Origin: Halostreptopolyspora alba
Lineage (GTDB): Bacteria > Actinomycetota > Actinomycetes > Streptosporangiales > Streptosporangiaceae
DNA: 64,000 bases
NCBI GenBank assembly: GCA_003725585.1
Contig: RJMB01000022.1
Coordinates: 1-64,000, forward strand
Direction: 5' to 3'
Of this stretch, positions 57,701-64,000 are shown in pieces. The first letter of the stretch is position 1, and every line of letters starts with the position of its first letter. The position numbers were made by a program, and so were the translations under genes. The notes under the pieces were generated by a model that was not told the origin of the DNA, ran no database searches, and saw only the letters and a list, made by a program, of their open reading frames with translations.

Positions 57701-59584
57701 GGCCGCCGCGGTGTCCGGGGCGGCAGCCGCGGGGCGCTCCGCCTGGTCCGGGACGCCCCCGCCCTGTTCCCCGCCGTATCCGGGCAGGTTCCACGGTTCC
57801 GCGTGCGGCTTGCCGCGTGGCCGGCTGGTGCTCCGCTCGCGGGCCTCCTCGGGGGTGGCGGGGGCGCCGAGGCCATGTGCCTTCTCCCGCTCGGGCGGGG
57901 GTGGGGGCACCGCTCTCTCGCGCTCGCCCGATCCGGTGGGTTCCGTCTCGGGGGTGTGCCGCCTCTCGGCTGGGGCGGGTCCTCCCGGGGGCGTGTTGGT
58001 GGGCGACGCGGGCCGTTCCCGCTCGTGGCTCCGGCTGATCTCCCGGCTCTGGCTGCGGCCCCGAAGTCGCCGCTGTGGCGAGGCTCCCCCGTCGGGCGCG
58101 GAACCGCCCTCGCTGGTGCCGGTCTTCGGTTGGGCGGCGGCACCGTTCTGGGTGGGCGGGGTCGCGCGGGCCCGGACGCGCTGGTCGCCGTCGGGCTCGG
58201 GGGCGGCCATCATCTCCTCGGCGCGCCTGCGGACACGTTGGCGGTCCGCGGCGGTGGCCCGCTCCTCGGCCTCCCCGTCGCTGTCCTCCGCTGTGTCCGG
58301 GGCCGCCATGGGGCCGGTGTCGGGGGCCTGGTAGGCGGCCTTGGACGACAGCGGGTACGGGGTGTGCCCCGACGAGGAGCGCAGGCTACCGAACCACTCC
58401 GAGACCGCCGGCTGCGCCTGCGGCGTTCCGACGGTCTCCTCCGGGAGCTGACGCTCGTCCCGGGCCGGCGTGGCTCCGGTGCCCGGCCGCTCACGTCGCG
58501 AGTGCTCCGTCTTCGTCGGGGCGTCCTGCTGCTCGGGCAACTTGTGCAGGGCGAACCCGAAGTAGTTGAGGATCCTGGTTCCGATGGCCCGGGTGTCGGC
58601 GGGCGCGGCGCCGCGCTCCGGCGCGCTGGTCGCTTCGGCGGTGCTCGTCGCCTGGGCGCGCTCCTCGGGGGGAGGCGCGGTGGATTCCGGGGTCGCCGGT
58701 CCCGAACGGATCCGCAGGGGCTGCTCGGCCGGCCCCTGGGACGGACTCTCCGTGTTGTCGCTGGCGAACGGGACGATGTCGGGTCGGTCCCCCTCATCCG
58801 AACCCGACGCGGGTTCCGGCTCGGCGGCGGGCTCCGGCTCCTCGGGGTGTTCCCGCTCCCCCTGGTGCTCGCGCCACGTGCCCTCGGGCTCCGCCGGCTG
58901 CGCCCCCCGCGCCGGTGCGGCCGCGGCGTGCGCCTCCACCTCCTCGATCTCGTCCGGGTCCGGGCGATGGGTCAGTGGGGTCTTGGGGGAGGCGGGGCCG
59001 CCCCGCCCCGCGTCGACCACTTCGACCCCGCGGGTTCGCAGGACCCGTTCGAGCTCCTGCGGCCCGGTGGTGCGTCCCCGGGCGGTCGTCCCCTCCTCGG
59101 GGGCGAGAGTGGCGGTCTCGGGGGACCGCGCCCGCGTGGTGCCCTTCTTCGTCGCCTTCTTTTTGGCGCGCTTCCTCTCGGGCTTCTTCCGCACCGCCGG
59201 CAGTGGTCCGGCTGCGGGGTGGCGGTGCCACACCCGGGCGGTGACGGTGACCTCCCCGGGTTCGCGCTCCGGGGCCAGGCGGGTGTACACCCGCGCCTCG
59301 GTCAGGAACCGCATCTGGGAGAGCAGCACCTCGGTGAGCCGCTTGCCCTCGATCACCGGGCGGGTGGCGAAGAACGTGATCACCAGTGGCGGTACCAGCC
59401 AGAACACGTGCCACGGCTGGGCGAACGGAACCCGCAGCAGCCCCATGAGGAGGAACCAGACAGCGCAGACGCCCAGGAACACACCAAGCGTGACGACCGG
59501 AAGCGGTGTGGGCAGCCGGAAATCGTAGAGCTTGTAGAGCCGCTTCTCGATGCGCCAGATGTTGGTGTACGTGGGCAGGTCCAC
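54761..59584 (-). CDS. TcpE-like membrane domain fused by a giant disordered linker to a lysine-less MinD/ParA-like domain
   Basis: The protein has 1607 residues. Residues 1-130 match TcpE/PrgI-type conjugation proteins: an N-terminal TNIWRIEKRLYKLYDFRLPTPLP followed by two membrane helices (about 30-75). Residues about 135-1310 are a disordered Glu/Pro/Ala/Arg/Thr-rich stretch containing a motif KPxLxxDHGTxEx2xL three times (D639, D807, D1257). Residues about 1330-1565 form a MinD/ParA-like domain (VVVLGCTGGAGQSLTT, AVDVNPGAGGMSRR, GLVLVVPAS). In the P-loop the invariant lysine is Gln1352, so ATP hydrolysis is doubtful. The fusion may couple the membrane platform to spatial control or to substrate selection. 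Confidence 0.75.
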   Translation of the reverse strand: MDLPTYTNIWRIEKRLYKLYDFRLPTPLPVVTLGVFLGVCAVWFLLMGLLRVPFAQPWHVFWLVPPLVITFFATRPVIEGKRLTEVLLSQMRFLTEARVYTRLAPEREPGEVTVTARVWHRHPAAGPLPAVRKKPERKRAKKKATKKGTTRARSPETATLAPEEGTTARGRTTGPQELERVLRTRGVEVVDAGRGGPASPKTPLTHRPDPDEIEEVEAHAAAAPARGAQPAEPEGTWREHQGEREHPEEPEPAAEPEPASGSDEGDRPDIVPFASDNTESPSQGPAEQPLRIRSGPATPESTAPPPEERAQATSTAEATSAPERGAAPADTRAIGTRILNYFGFALHKLPEQQDAPTKTEHSRRERPGTGATPARDERQLPEETVGTPQAQPAVSEWFGSLRSSSGHTPYPLSSKAAYQAPDTGPMAAPDTAEDSDGEAEERATAADRQRVRRRAEEMMAAPEPDGDQRVRARATPPTQNGAAAQPKTGTSEGGSAPDGGASPQRRLRGRSQSREISRSHERERPASPTNTPPGGPAPAERRHTPETEPTGSGERERAVPPPPPEREKAHGLGAPATPEEARERSTSRPRGKPHAEPWNLPGYGGEQGGGVPDQAERPAAAAPDTAAAAESAKPGLQLDHGTDEHRSLARTLDTPAEGARSEQPARGADDTGDNDNDGDHTDGPDASTEGPGHHPAEGDRPEGDQDPKRPDPGSRGDRMAVLDQHLNTAVTPPPPQPTFAPGGQDGEDGEAAMPRPLSGWFNEGDTGASQEPPVQPAPGPDQAAREHEGDAAARDSGTEDKPPLEFDHGTGEHESLATVSNPPRRATAADLETAEAAALRARQRREARARREPSENERSTEDAPPPADVGSVAEEVRRTAGAGAPQPTASPLGQRQRETGPTEEPEENVEAAAEDAALRARNRWAARRTGQERPTERTETAEDDREAEDASDTGGTGSHQPAAAPAPTPDTAAERTVPPDNAGEATQPTADSRRSEEPKDAEPVAKAVRQVAGAGASDSTEPSASEPSHPAYAPGLSRRSQRLSRSIRANRRRGPHDEAATAEPARETAVPGADAEPESGRVGEGSGVTPGDSRQGHIEGERNEGTPEGVEEGPRAAETTDTVDTGEGENAEQATQRETSEARPGPRTTAGATSRDTRDGEPAETSRDTEDTADDEAGPRRSPHAPSKPGMTTRAAGDDGVFNRVALNARRISHLFGQPAPGEPPRPPEEPSSASTPGAPAKPTKGPSREKPALQLDHGTGEQRRLTEQPSGNGAPAENRQDRHDRPATDAPDAPAGEGSTRGWRRLARVVTGGSTAAPTFDLPEHDIQRVRAPIDAPRRVVVLGCTGGAGQSLTTLLLGHTLAAYRDERVVAVDVNPGAGGMSRRIRTDTTETVTSLLANSDAISGYMAMRGYTSTQSRTGLEVVATLDDPYVQTLDDRDFSTLTGLLGEYYGVTLLDPAATGVARALPIVDGLVLVVPASGDAARAVAMTFEWLDGHGYSHLRSRAIVAVNGVSKRSLTDVEEAERVARGRCRAIVRIPWDDHLTTPHGAVDVKALRSTTRRSHGALAGVLMNGFRAGDAEAGGDGHGGAAGPASGSRTTQEANR

Positions 59585-59596
59585 GTGCCCGGCCTC

Positions 59597-59929
59597 CTAG
59601 TCCTCCGTCGGTACGCCCATGGCGCCGGCGATGGCCTCCGCTGTGACCTCGATGATCCCCGGAACGTAGAACACGATTCCGATGAAGATCGCGAGGATGA
59701 TGAACTGCGCGAACCTCGTGATCTCCCTGGTGAACAGGAAGAAGATCGCCACGATCGAGACGATCACCAGAAACAGGGGGCCGAAGAAGCCGCGCAGGAA
59801 ATCCGCGAGCCCTTCGGTGTCCGGCGCGTCCTCGGTGGCCTCGGCGAGCACGGTCACGCTGTCGACGGCGAACGCACCACCACCGATATCGGCGACCAGG
59901 GGGATGACACTGGAAAACAGGGGGTCCAT
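59597..59929 (-). CDS. Two-helix membrane protein (TcpD/VirB2-like position)
   Basis: This 110-residue protein has a soluble N-terminus that is acidic in the middle, then two membrane helices (FFGPLFLVIVSIVAIFFLF, about 49-67, and FAQFIILAIFIGIVFYVPGII, about 73-93). Size and position between the TcpC-like and TcpE-like genes match TcpD, or a VirB2-type small subunit. It lies 12 bases upstream of the fusion gene, on the same strand. Sequence alone cannot separate the two roles. Confidence 0.6.
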   Translation of the reverse strand: MDPLFSSVIPLVADIGGGAFAVDSVTVLAEATEDAPDTEGLADFLRGFFGPLFLVIVSIVAIFFLFTREITRFAQFIILAIFIGIVFYVPGIIEVTAEAIAGAMGVPTED

Positions 59930-60006
59930 CTAGCTCCCGTCCTCCCGTGTCGCACTTCTGAGCTGCATGGTCGTTCGTGTCTCCTCGGTTACTGCCCCTT
60001 TGCCGC

Positions 60007-61002
60007 TCAATCGCTGAATGACTGGGGGGCTCCTCGAATATCGCGCACGTACCAGTTTCCGCCGTCCTTGACCACGGTCAACTCGTACGACTGGCGGACG
60101 TCGGCCGCTGTGTCGGTGTCAGCTTCCGCTCCCGAGAGACGCCACACCACTGTGGCCGTCGCCTCGCGTACATCCTCCCCGTCGCCGGAGCCCACGGGAA
60201 CGACGACGTTGTCGATCTCCTGGAAGGCAACGGTGTCCTCTGGGAGTTCGGTGACGCTCGCGCCGGGCTCGACGTAGCGGGTGAGGTGGTCGGGAGTCTC
60301 CGCGTACGCCTCGAAGAACCCCTCGAGGTTCGCCCGAAGTTCATCCCGAACCTCGGTGTCGTTCTCCACGGATTCACCGCTGGGGAGCTCCGCCGTCGAG
60401 GGGGCGGCGAGCAGTGCCGGTTCCCCGGAGACGACCAGGGCCGCGTTGTCGTCGGCGTAGACCGGGACGTCAAGGCTCATCGGCTCGTCGTTGATGTCGA
60501 CGCTGAGGGTGACCACCGCGTTCTGGTCGTCCTCGACGTCGATTGTGGCGACCTCGATGTTCTCACCAGTGAGCCCGGTGCCGACGTTGTCGAACGCCGA
60601 TGCCTCGCCCTCGGGAACGAACTCGGCCAGCACCTCGGCGCGGTCGCGTTCGCCGTCGCCGGCGGTCTCCTCGCCGTTCAGATAGACACTGGCGAACCGG
60701 ACGGCGAACGCCGACGCGGCGGTCGTGGGGAACTGCGGCCCGGGGTCCTCGGTGCTCTCCTTCTCGGAGGGCTGTGCGAGACCACCCCGCAACGGCCACC
60801 AGACGCCGTTGAACATGACGACGATGATGAACGCCCACAGGACCGCCCGGGCCACCCAGACCCACCACCGGCCGCCGGAGCCCGCCCGGGGGCGGCCCCG
60901 ACGTGGGGACCGGGGCGCGTCGCCGGGGTCGTAGTCATCGAAGTCGGCCGCCACGGCCTCCTCCTGTGAGGCGCCGCGTCGCGCGGACGACCTGCCAAAC
61001 AT
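60007..61002 (-). CDS. TcpC-like conjugal transfer protein
   Basis: This 331-residue protein has a basic cytoplasmic N-terminus, one membrane helix (WWVWVARAVLWAFIIVVMFNGVW, about residues 46-68) and an extracellular part. The latter comprises two NTF2-like (VirB8-fold) domains, at about 95-200 and 220-331. It matches the TcpC family (PF12642-type) that recruits the channel proteins in Gram-positive conjugation. A GGGAGAGG Shine-Dalgarno lies 5 bases before the ATG. It is first in the minus-strand cluster, so the operon promoter should lie in 61003-61577. Confidence 0.85.
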   Translation of the reverse strand: MFGRSSARRGASQEEAVAADFDDYDPGDAPRSPRRGRPRAGSGGRWWVWVARAVLWAFIIVVMFNGVWWPLRGGLAQPSEKESTEDPGPQFPTTAASAFAVRFASVYLNGEETAGDGERDRAEVLAEFVPEGEASAFDNVGTGLTGENIEVATIDVEDDQNAVVTLSVDINDEPMSLDVPVYADDNAALVVSGEPALLAAPSTAELPSGESVENDTEVRDELRANLEGFFEAYAETPDHLTRYVEPGASVTELPEDTVAFQEIDNVVVPVGSGDGEDVREATATVVWRLSGAEADTDTAADVRQSYELTVVKDGGNWYVRDIRGAPQSFSD

Positions 61003-61577
61003 TCACGCCTCTCCCATCCGTGCGCGGGGCGCACGACCGCCCGGGCACCCGCGTATTACCGACCCTTGTCTATCCCACACCTATGGTGAGGCATTGTCCC
61101 GGAAGTTGGTTACCAATACGGGTCCGTGTTTTATCTCCGGCGCACGTTCTACCCCCGCAGGCAAAGGGCCAATAGTGCCCAACCGGGGCGATGCGCCACC
61201 AAACCTCGTCAAAAGGCGAGGTCAGATGGCGTTTCTGGAGTGACCGGAAAGGGACACGTCACCTTTGGGGCAGATTTGAGGAACCCGGGCGCTCCGGACA
61301 CCGTGTGCCGTCGCGCGAACACGCTACCGCGCACGCGCGCTCCCGACGGGCCCGGGAAGAGGCGCGTGTGCGGGCGTACGCGTCGGCTACCTCACCATCG
61401 CGGGCGAGCCGATGTCACGGTCACCCGGTGGTCTCTACTGTTCAGCGCAAACGATGGCTTGTGCTGGGGAGGCTGCTATGGCGAAGCCGGGTGCGTTGAC
61501 GCTGGGACACCGAAGGCGGGCGCGGCCGGAGCGGAGCGCCACGCGGGGAGGGGACGGAGCCCGTGGAGACGCCGCGC
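61003..61577. other. Intergenic region upstream of the transfer cluster
   Basis: I find no convincing gene in this 575-base gap; open frames at 61191-61499 are Arg/Ser-rich and unlike known proteins. The part at 61050-61110 is the most AT-rich and, on the minus strand, has TAATAC and GATAGA boxes that might belong to the cluster's promoter. I see no tRNA gene or obvious attachment site at this edge. Confidence 0.35.
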
Positions 61578-62672
61578 TCACACGTTGAAGCGGAACTCCA
61601 CGACGTCACCGTCGGACATGACGTACTCCTTGCCCTCCAGGCGGACCCGGCCGGCGGCGCGCGCGGCCTGCATGCCGCCGGCCCCGACCAGGTCGTCGTA
61701 GGAGACCACCTCGGCCTTGATGAACCCGCGCTGGAAGTCGGAGTGGATCGCCCCGGCGGCCTCGGGAGCGGTGGCGCCCTTCTTGATGGTCCAGGCGCGG
61801 GCTTCCTTCGGGCCCGCGGTGAGGTAGGTCTGTAGCCCGAGCGTCGAGAACCCGACACGGACGAGCTGGGCGAGGCCGGACTCGGTCTGGCCCAGGGACT
61901 CCAGCAGCTCGGCCGCCTCGTCCTCCTCGAGCTCGGCCAACTCCGCCTCGATCTTGGCGTCCAGGAAGATCGCCTCGGCCGGGGCCACCAGGTCCTGCAG
62001 CTTGGCCCGCAGCGCCTCGTCGGCCAGCTCGTCGGACTCGAGGTTGAACACGTAGATGAACGGTTTCACCGTCAACAGGTTCAACTCACGCAACAGCGAC
62101 AGGTCGATGCCGGCGGCCGTGGCGTTGGTGGACAGGGCTCGGCCGTCGTCGAGCAGTTCGGCCGCCGAACGCGCGGCCGCCAGCGTCTCCTGGGCGGTCT
62201 TGTCCTTGGCGTTGCGCTTGGCGTCCTTCTCCAGCCGCGGCAGCGCCTTCTGCAGTGTCTGCAGGTCGGCCAGGATCAGCTCGGTGTTGATGGTGTCGAT
62301 GTCGCGTGAGGGCTCGATATCGCCGTCGACGTGGGTCACGTCGGCGTTGTCGAACGCCCGGATCACCTGGCACACGGCGTCGCACTCGCGGATGTTGGCC
62401 AGGAACTGGTTGCCCAGCCCCTCCCCTTCGGAGGCGCCGCGGACGATGCCGGCGATGTCGACGAAGTCCACCGTGGCCGGGATGACCTTGGCCGACTCGA
62501 ACATCTCGGCGAGCACACCGAGCCGGGAGTCGGGCACCCCCACTACGCCGACGTTGGGCTCGATCGTGGCGAACGGGTAGTTCGCGGCCAGGGCGTCGTT
62601 CTTGGTCAGGGCGTTGAACAGCGTGGACTTGCCGACGTTGGGCAGACCGACGATACCGATTGACAGACTCAC
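61578..62672 (-). CDS. ychF: Redox-regulated ATPase YchF
   Basis: This 364-residue OBG-family ATPase has G1 GIVGLPNVGKSTLFNAL, G3 in VDFVDIAGIVRGASEGEGLG, and a coiled-coil then TGS-like C-terminus ending EGKEYVMSDGDVVEFRFNV. The length is that of the universal family. The start is GTG 62672, with TAGACT 8 bases upstream, suggesting a leaderless mRNA. It is a core gene marking the right edge of the accessory region. Confidence 0.95.
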   Translation of the reverse strand: MSLSIGIVGLPNVGKSTLFNALTKNDALAANYPFATIEPNVGVVGVPDSRLGVLAEMFESAKVIPATVDFVDIAGIVRGASEGEGLGNQFLANIRECDAVCQVIRAFDNADVTHVDGDIEPSRDIDTINTELILADLQTLQKALPRLEKDAKRNAKDKTAQETLAAARSAAELLDDGRALSTNATAAGIDLSLLRELNLLTVKPFIYVFNLESDELADEALRAKLQDLVAPAEAIFLDAKIEAELAELEEDEAAELLESLGQTESGLAQLVRVGFSTLGLQTYLTAGPKEARAWTIKKGATAPEAAGAIHSDFQRGFIKAEVVSYDDLVGAGGMQAARAAGRVRLEGKEYVMSDGDVVEFRFNV

Positions 62673-62680
62673 GACTCTCG

Positions 62681-62686
62681 AGTCTA
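62681..62686 (-). promoter_or_regulatory. Putative -10 box for leaderless ychF
   Basis: TAGACT on the minus strand lies 8 bases before GTG 62672, with no Shine-Dalgarno in between. Confidence 0.45.
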
Positions 62687-62994
62687 GGTGGTTCGCGACC
62701 CTGGGACTCCACGCCCACCCCTCCCCACCCAGTCGACCGAATATCGGTCATCCCACAAGCCGACGTTCTGGTGACTGACCGTTGAGCTTTGAATGAATCG
62801 GCCTGCGACCAACGCGTCCGTCGGAGTACGTTCGAACCCCAGCCGCCCGGTGTCCAGGTGTGCGCACAACACCCAGCGTCCGGGCGCACGCCCGGGTCAG
62901 AGCACGACACGTCCGCTACGGGCCGAACGCGGCGCGGAGATCGCCGGCCCTCATTCGAAGAGACACCATCCACGCCAGATTTGAGGGATGCCCT
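62687..62994. other. Divergent gap ychF / FkbM methyltransferase
   Basis: No gene is called. The methyltransferase frame is open back to 62860, but its upstream part is Arg/His-rich and lacks a Shine-Dalgarno, so it is left out. No strong hairpin is seen. Confidence 0.3.
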
Positions 62995-63951
62995 GTGGTT
63001 CCGGACCAGATGTGGGCCTTCGTCCGACGTCATCCGATGGTACGCCAGGCGGCCCGGAGTATCCGCGTCCACCTCCCGCGGAGCCTGGGCGGAATCGACC
63101 GGGCCAGGGTGCCGCCACGGGTACGCCAGTTCGAGCTGTCCCTTCCCCGGCGGGCGGGCGCCGCGGAGATCGGGCCGGCGACGTTGAACGTCACCGCCTC
63201 CGGTGACCTGTGGGCCCCCAGGAGGCTCGAACAGGCGGGGCTGGCCAACTACGAACCCGAGACCCTGGCCTGCTTCCTCGCCGTCCTGGAGCACGCCCGC
63301 CCGGGCGCGGTGCTCGACATCGGGGCGAACGTGGGGATCTACGGGCTGGTCGCCGCCGCCCGGAGCCATCGGCCCGTGTACGCCTTCGAGCCCACGCCCG
63401 AACTCGCGGCGACCGCGCGGCATCTGGCCACGATCAACGACCTGCCGCTGGAGGTGGTGGAGCTCGCGATGAGCAACCACAGCGGGACCGCGTCGCTGCG
63501 GCTCTCGTCCAACTCGGACGCGTCGAACTCGCTGGCCCCGGGTTTCCGCCCGGAGTTCGGCCGGGTGCGGGTGCGGGTGGATACGCTGTCCCACTGGCGC
63601 GAGCGCGCCGGCGCCTACCCGGCGGTCCTCAAGCTCGACACCGAGACCACCGAACCTGACGTCATCGCGGGCGGGCTCGAGGTACTGCGCCAGTTCCGCC
63701 CGTGGGTGTTCTGCGAGGTACTTCCGGACCGTGGGGTCGAGGAGCGCCTCATGGCGCTGCTGGAACCGCTCGACTACACCTGGCACCAGCTGAGTGACGA
63801 ACTGCCGTGCCCGGCGCGCAACGTCATCGACGGTCACGGTCCCACCCCTGACCAGCGCATGTGGCTGTTCGCGCCGACACCCCCGACCGACGAGCTGTGG
63901 GAACGCACTCGTGAGTGGCGTCGCGCCCTGAAGGTCTGCGAACCGGGCTAG
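62995..63951 (+). CDS. FkbM family methyltransferase
   Basis: This 318-residue SAM-dependent O-methyltransferase has motif I VLDIGANVGIYGLVAAA, followed by VYAFEPTPELAATARHLATIN and VELAMSNHSGTASLRL. LKLDTETTEPDVIAGG is the family's usual KxDxExxE motif. GTG 62995 has GAGGG 8 bases upstream; ATG 63010 is an alternative. FkbM enzymes methylate sugars or polyketide hydroxyls, but no cluster is seen here, and the genes downstream lie outside the window. Confidence 0.87.
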   Translation: MVPDQMWAFVRRHPMVRQAARSIRVHLPRSLGGIDRARVPPRVRQFELSLPRRAGAAEIGPATLNVTASGDLWAPRRLEQAGLANYEPETLACFLAVLEHARPGAVLDIGANVGIYGLVAAARSHRPVYAFEPTPELAATARHLATINDLPLEVVELAMSNHSGTASLRLSSNSDASNSLAPGFRPEFGRVRVRVDTLSHWRERAGAYPAVLKLDTETTEPDVIAGGLEVLRQFRPWVFCEVLPDRGVEERLMALLEPLDYTWHQLSDELPCPARNVIDGHGPTPDQRMWLFAPTPPTDELWERTREWRRALKVCEPG

Positions 63952-64000
63952 CCACGCCCGAACGGTCGGCCGAGTTTTCGGTCCCAAGATGTCGCGGTAA

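Noticed and set aside
57503..60277. A 924-codon open frame on the plus strand, and a similar 833-codon one at 2832-5333
   Set aside because: Both lie antisense to well-supported genes (the TcpE fusion and sdhA/sdhC). They have the skewed composition expected of mirror frames in high-GC DNA.
61191..61499. 102-codon frame in the gap before the TcpC-like gene
   Set aside because: Arg/Ser-rich composition, no Shine-Dalgarno and no recognisable domain.

Overview
The window is high-GC chromosomal DNA (about 70 % GC by eye in most genes) with GTG/TTG starts, many probably leaderless genes (a TANNNT box 6-8 bases before the start codon), and actinobacterial families (DUF6230/DUF6114, DUF1023, PF04672-type SAM methyltransferase, Tcp/TcpC-type transfer genes, PQQ-like membrane-anchored propellers). 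It fits a filamentous actinomycete, most likely Nocardiopsaceae or another Streptosporangiales lineage. That is inference; there is no rRNA or other direct marker, and I found no tRNA gene or CRISPR array.

Region by region. 0.2-1.8 kb: a DUF3054 membrane protein, a small protein ending in an amyloid-signalling-like motif, and a TrmH/SpoU RNA methyltransferase. 1.9-10.3 kb: two different succinate dehydrogenase/fumarate reductase modules, sdhC-A-B on the minus strand and an Sdh1-type module (anchor, flavoprotein, iron-sulfur) on the plus strand. A LysR regulator lies between them, and its putative box has classical geometry for control of the first module. 10.3-13.1 kb: two paralogous FAD monooxygenases separated by a cluster of a dispersed repeat that recurs at about 38 kb and at the window start. 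13.4-19.4 kb: TypA/BipA, a NUDIX hydrolase, a small unknown protein and a RecD2-like helicase.

19.7-26.2 kb: a small helical protein with a type VII substrate look, a large acidic protein with an apparent frameshift near its 3' end, two PQQ-like propeller proteins and a decayed IS5-type transposase. 26.4-31.9 kb: an AraC regulator with a RibD/DHFR-like reductase, a soluble Ser/Thr kinase, a proline-rich membrane protein, an AbiEi-like protein and a GNAT acetyltransferase. 32-38 kb: a YeeE/YedE (TsuA-like) sulfur transporter with a possible Cys-rich leader ORF, an amidohydrolase, a proline-rich membrane protein, a PPOX pseudogene, and a divergent SDR/MarR pair with a clean palindromic operator. 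38.7-45.2 kb: a DUF6230-DUF6114-secreted protein trio, a SAM methyltransferase, a third PQQ-like protein, and a divergent HxlR/LLM-flavin oxidoreductase pair.

45.4-61.0 kb is accessory in character. It opens with a lipoprotein and a zone of gene fragments (DUF1023 hydrolase, XRE regulator), then an AT-rich membrane protein gene. A minus-strand cluster follows whose parts match a Gram-positive (Tcp-like) type IV secretion/conjugation machine: TcpC-like protein, two-helix protein, TcpE-like protein fused through a very long disordered region to a MinD/ParA-like domain lacking the P-loop lysine, VirB4/TcpF ATPase, VirB6/TcpH membrane protein, a VirB8-like protein, and a lytic transglycosylase-NlpC/P60 hydrolase. 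No relaxase, coupling protein or integrase lies in the window. This cluster, especially the fusion protein and its thrice-repeated DHGT motif, is the best candidate for something undescribed. The window ends with housekeeping YchF and an FkbM-type methyltransferase.
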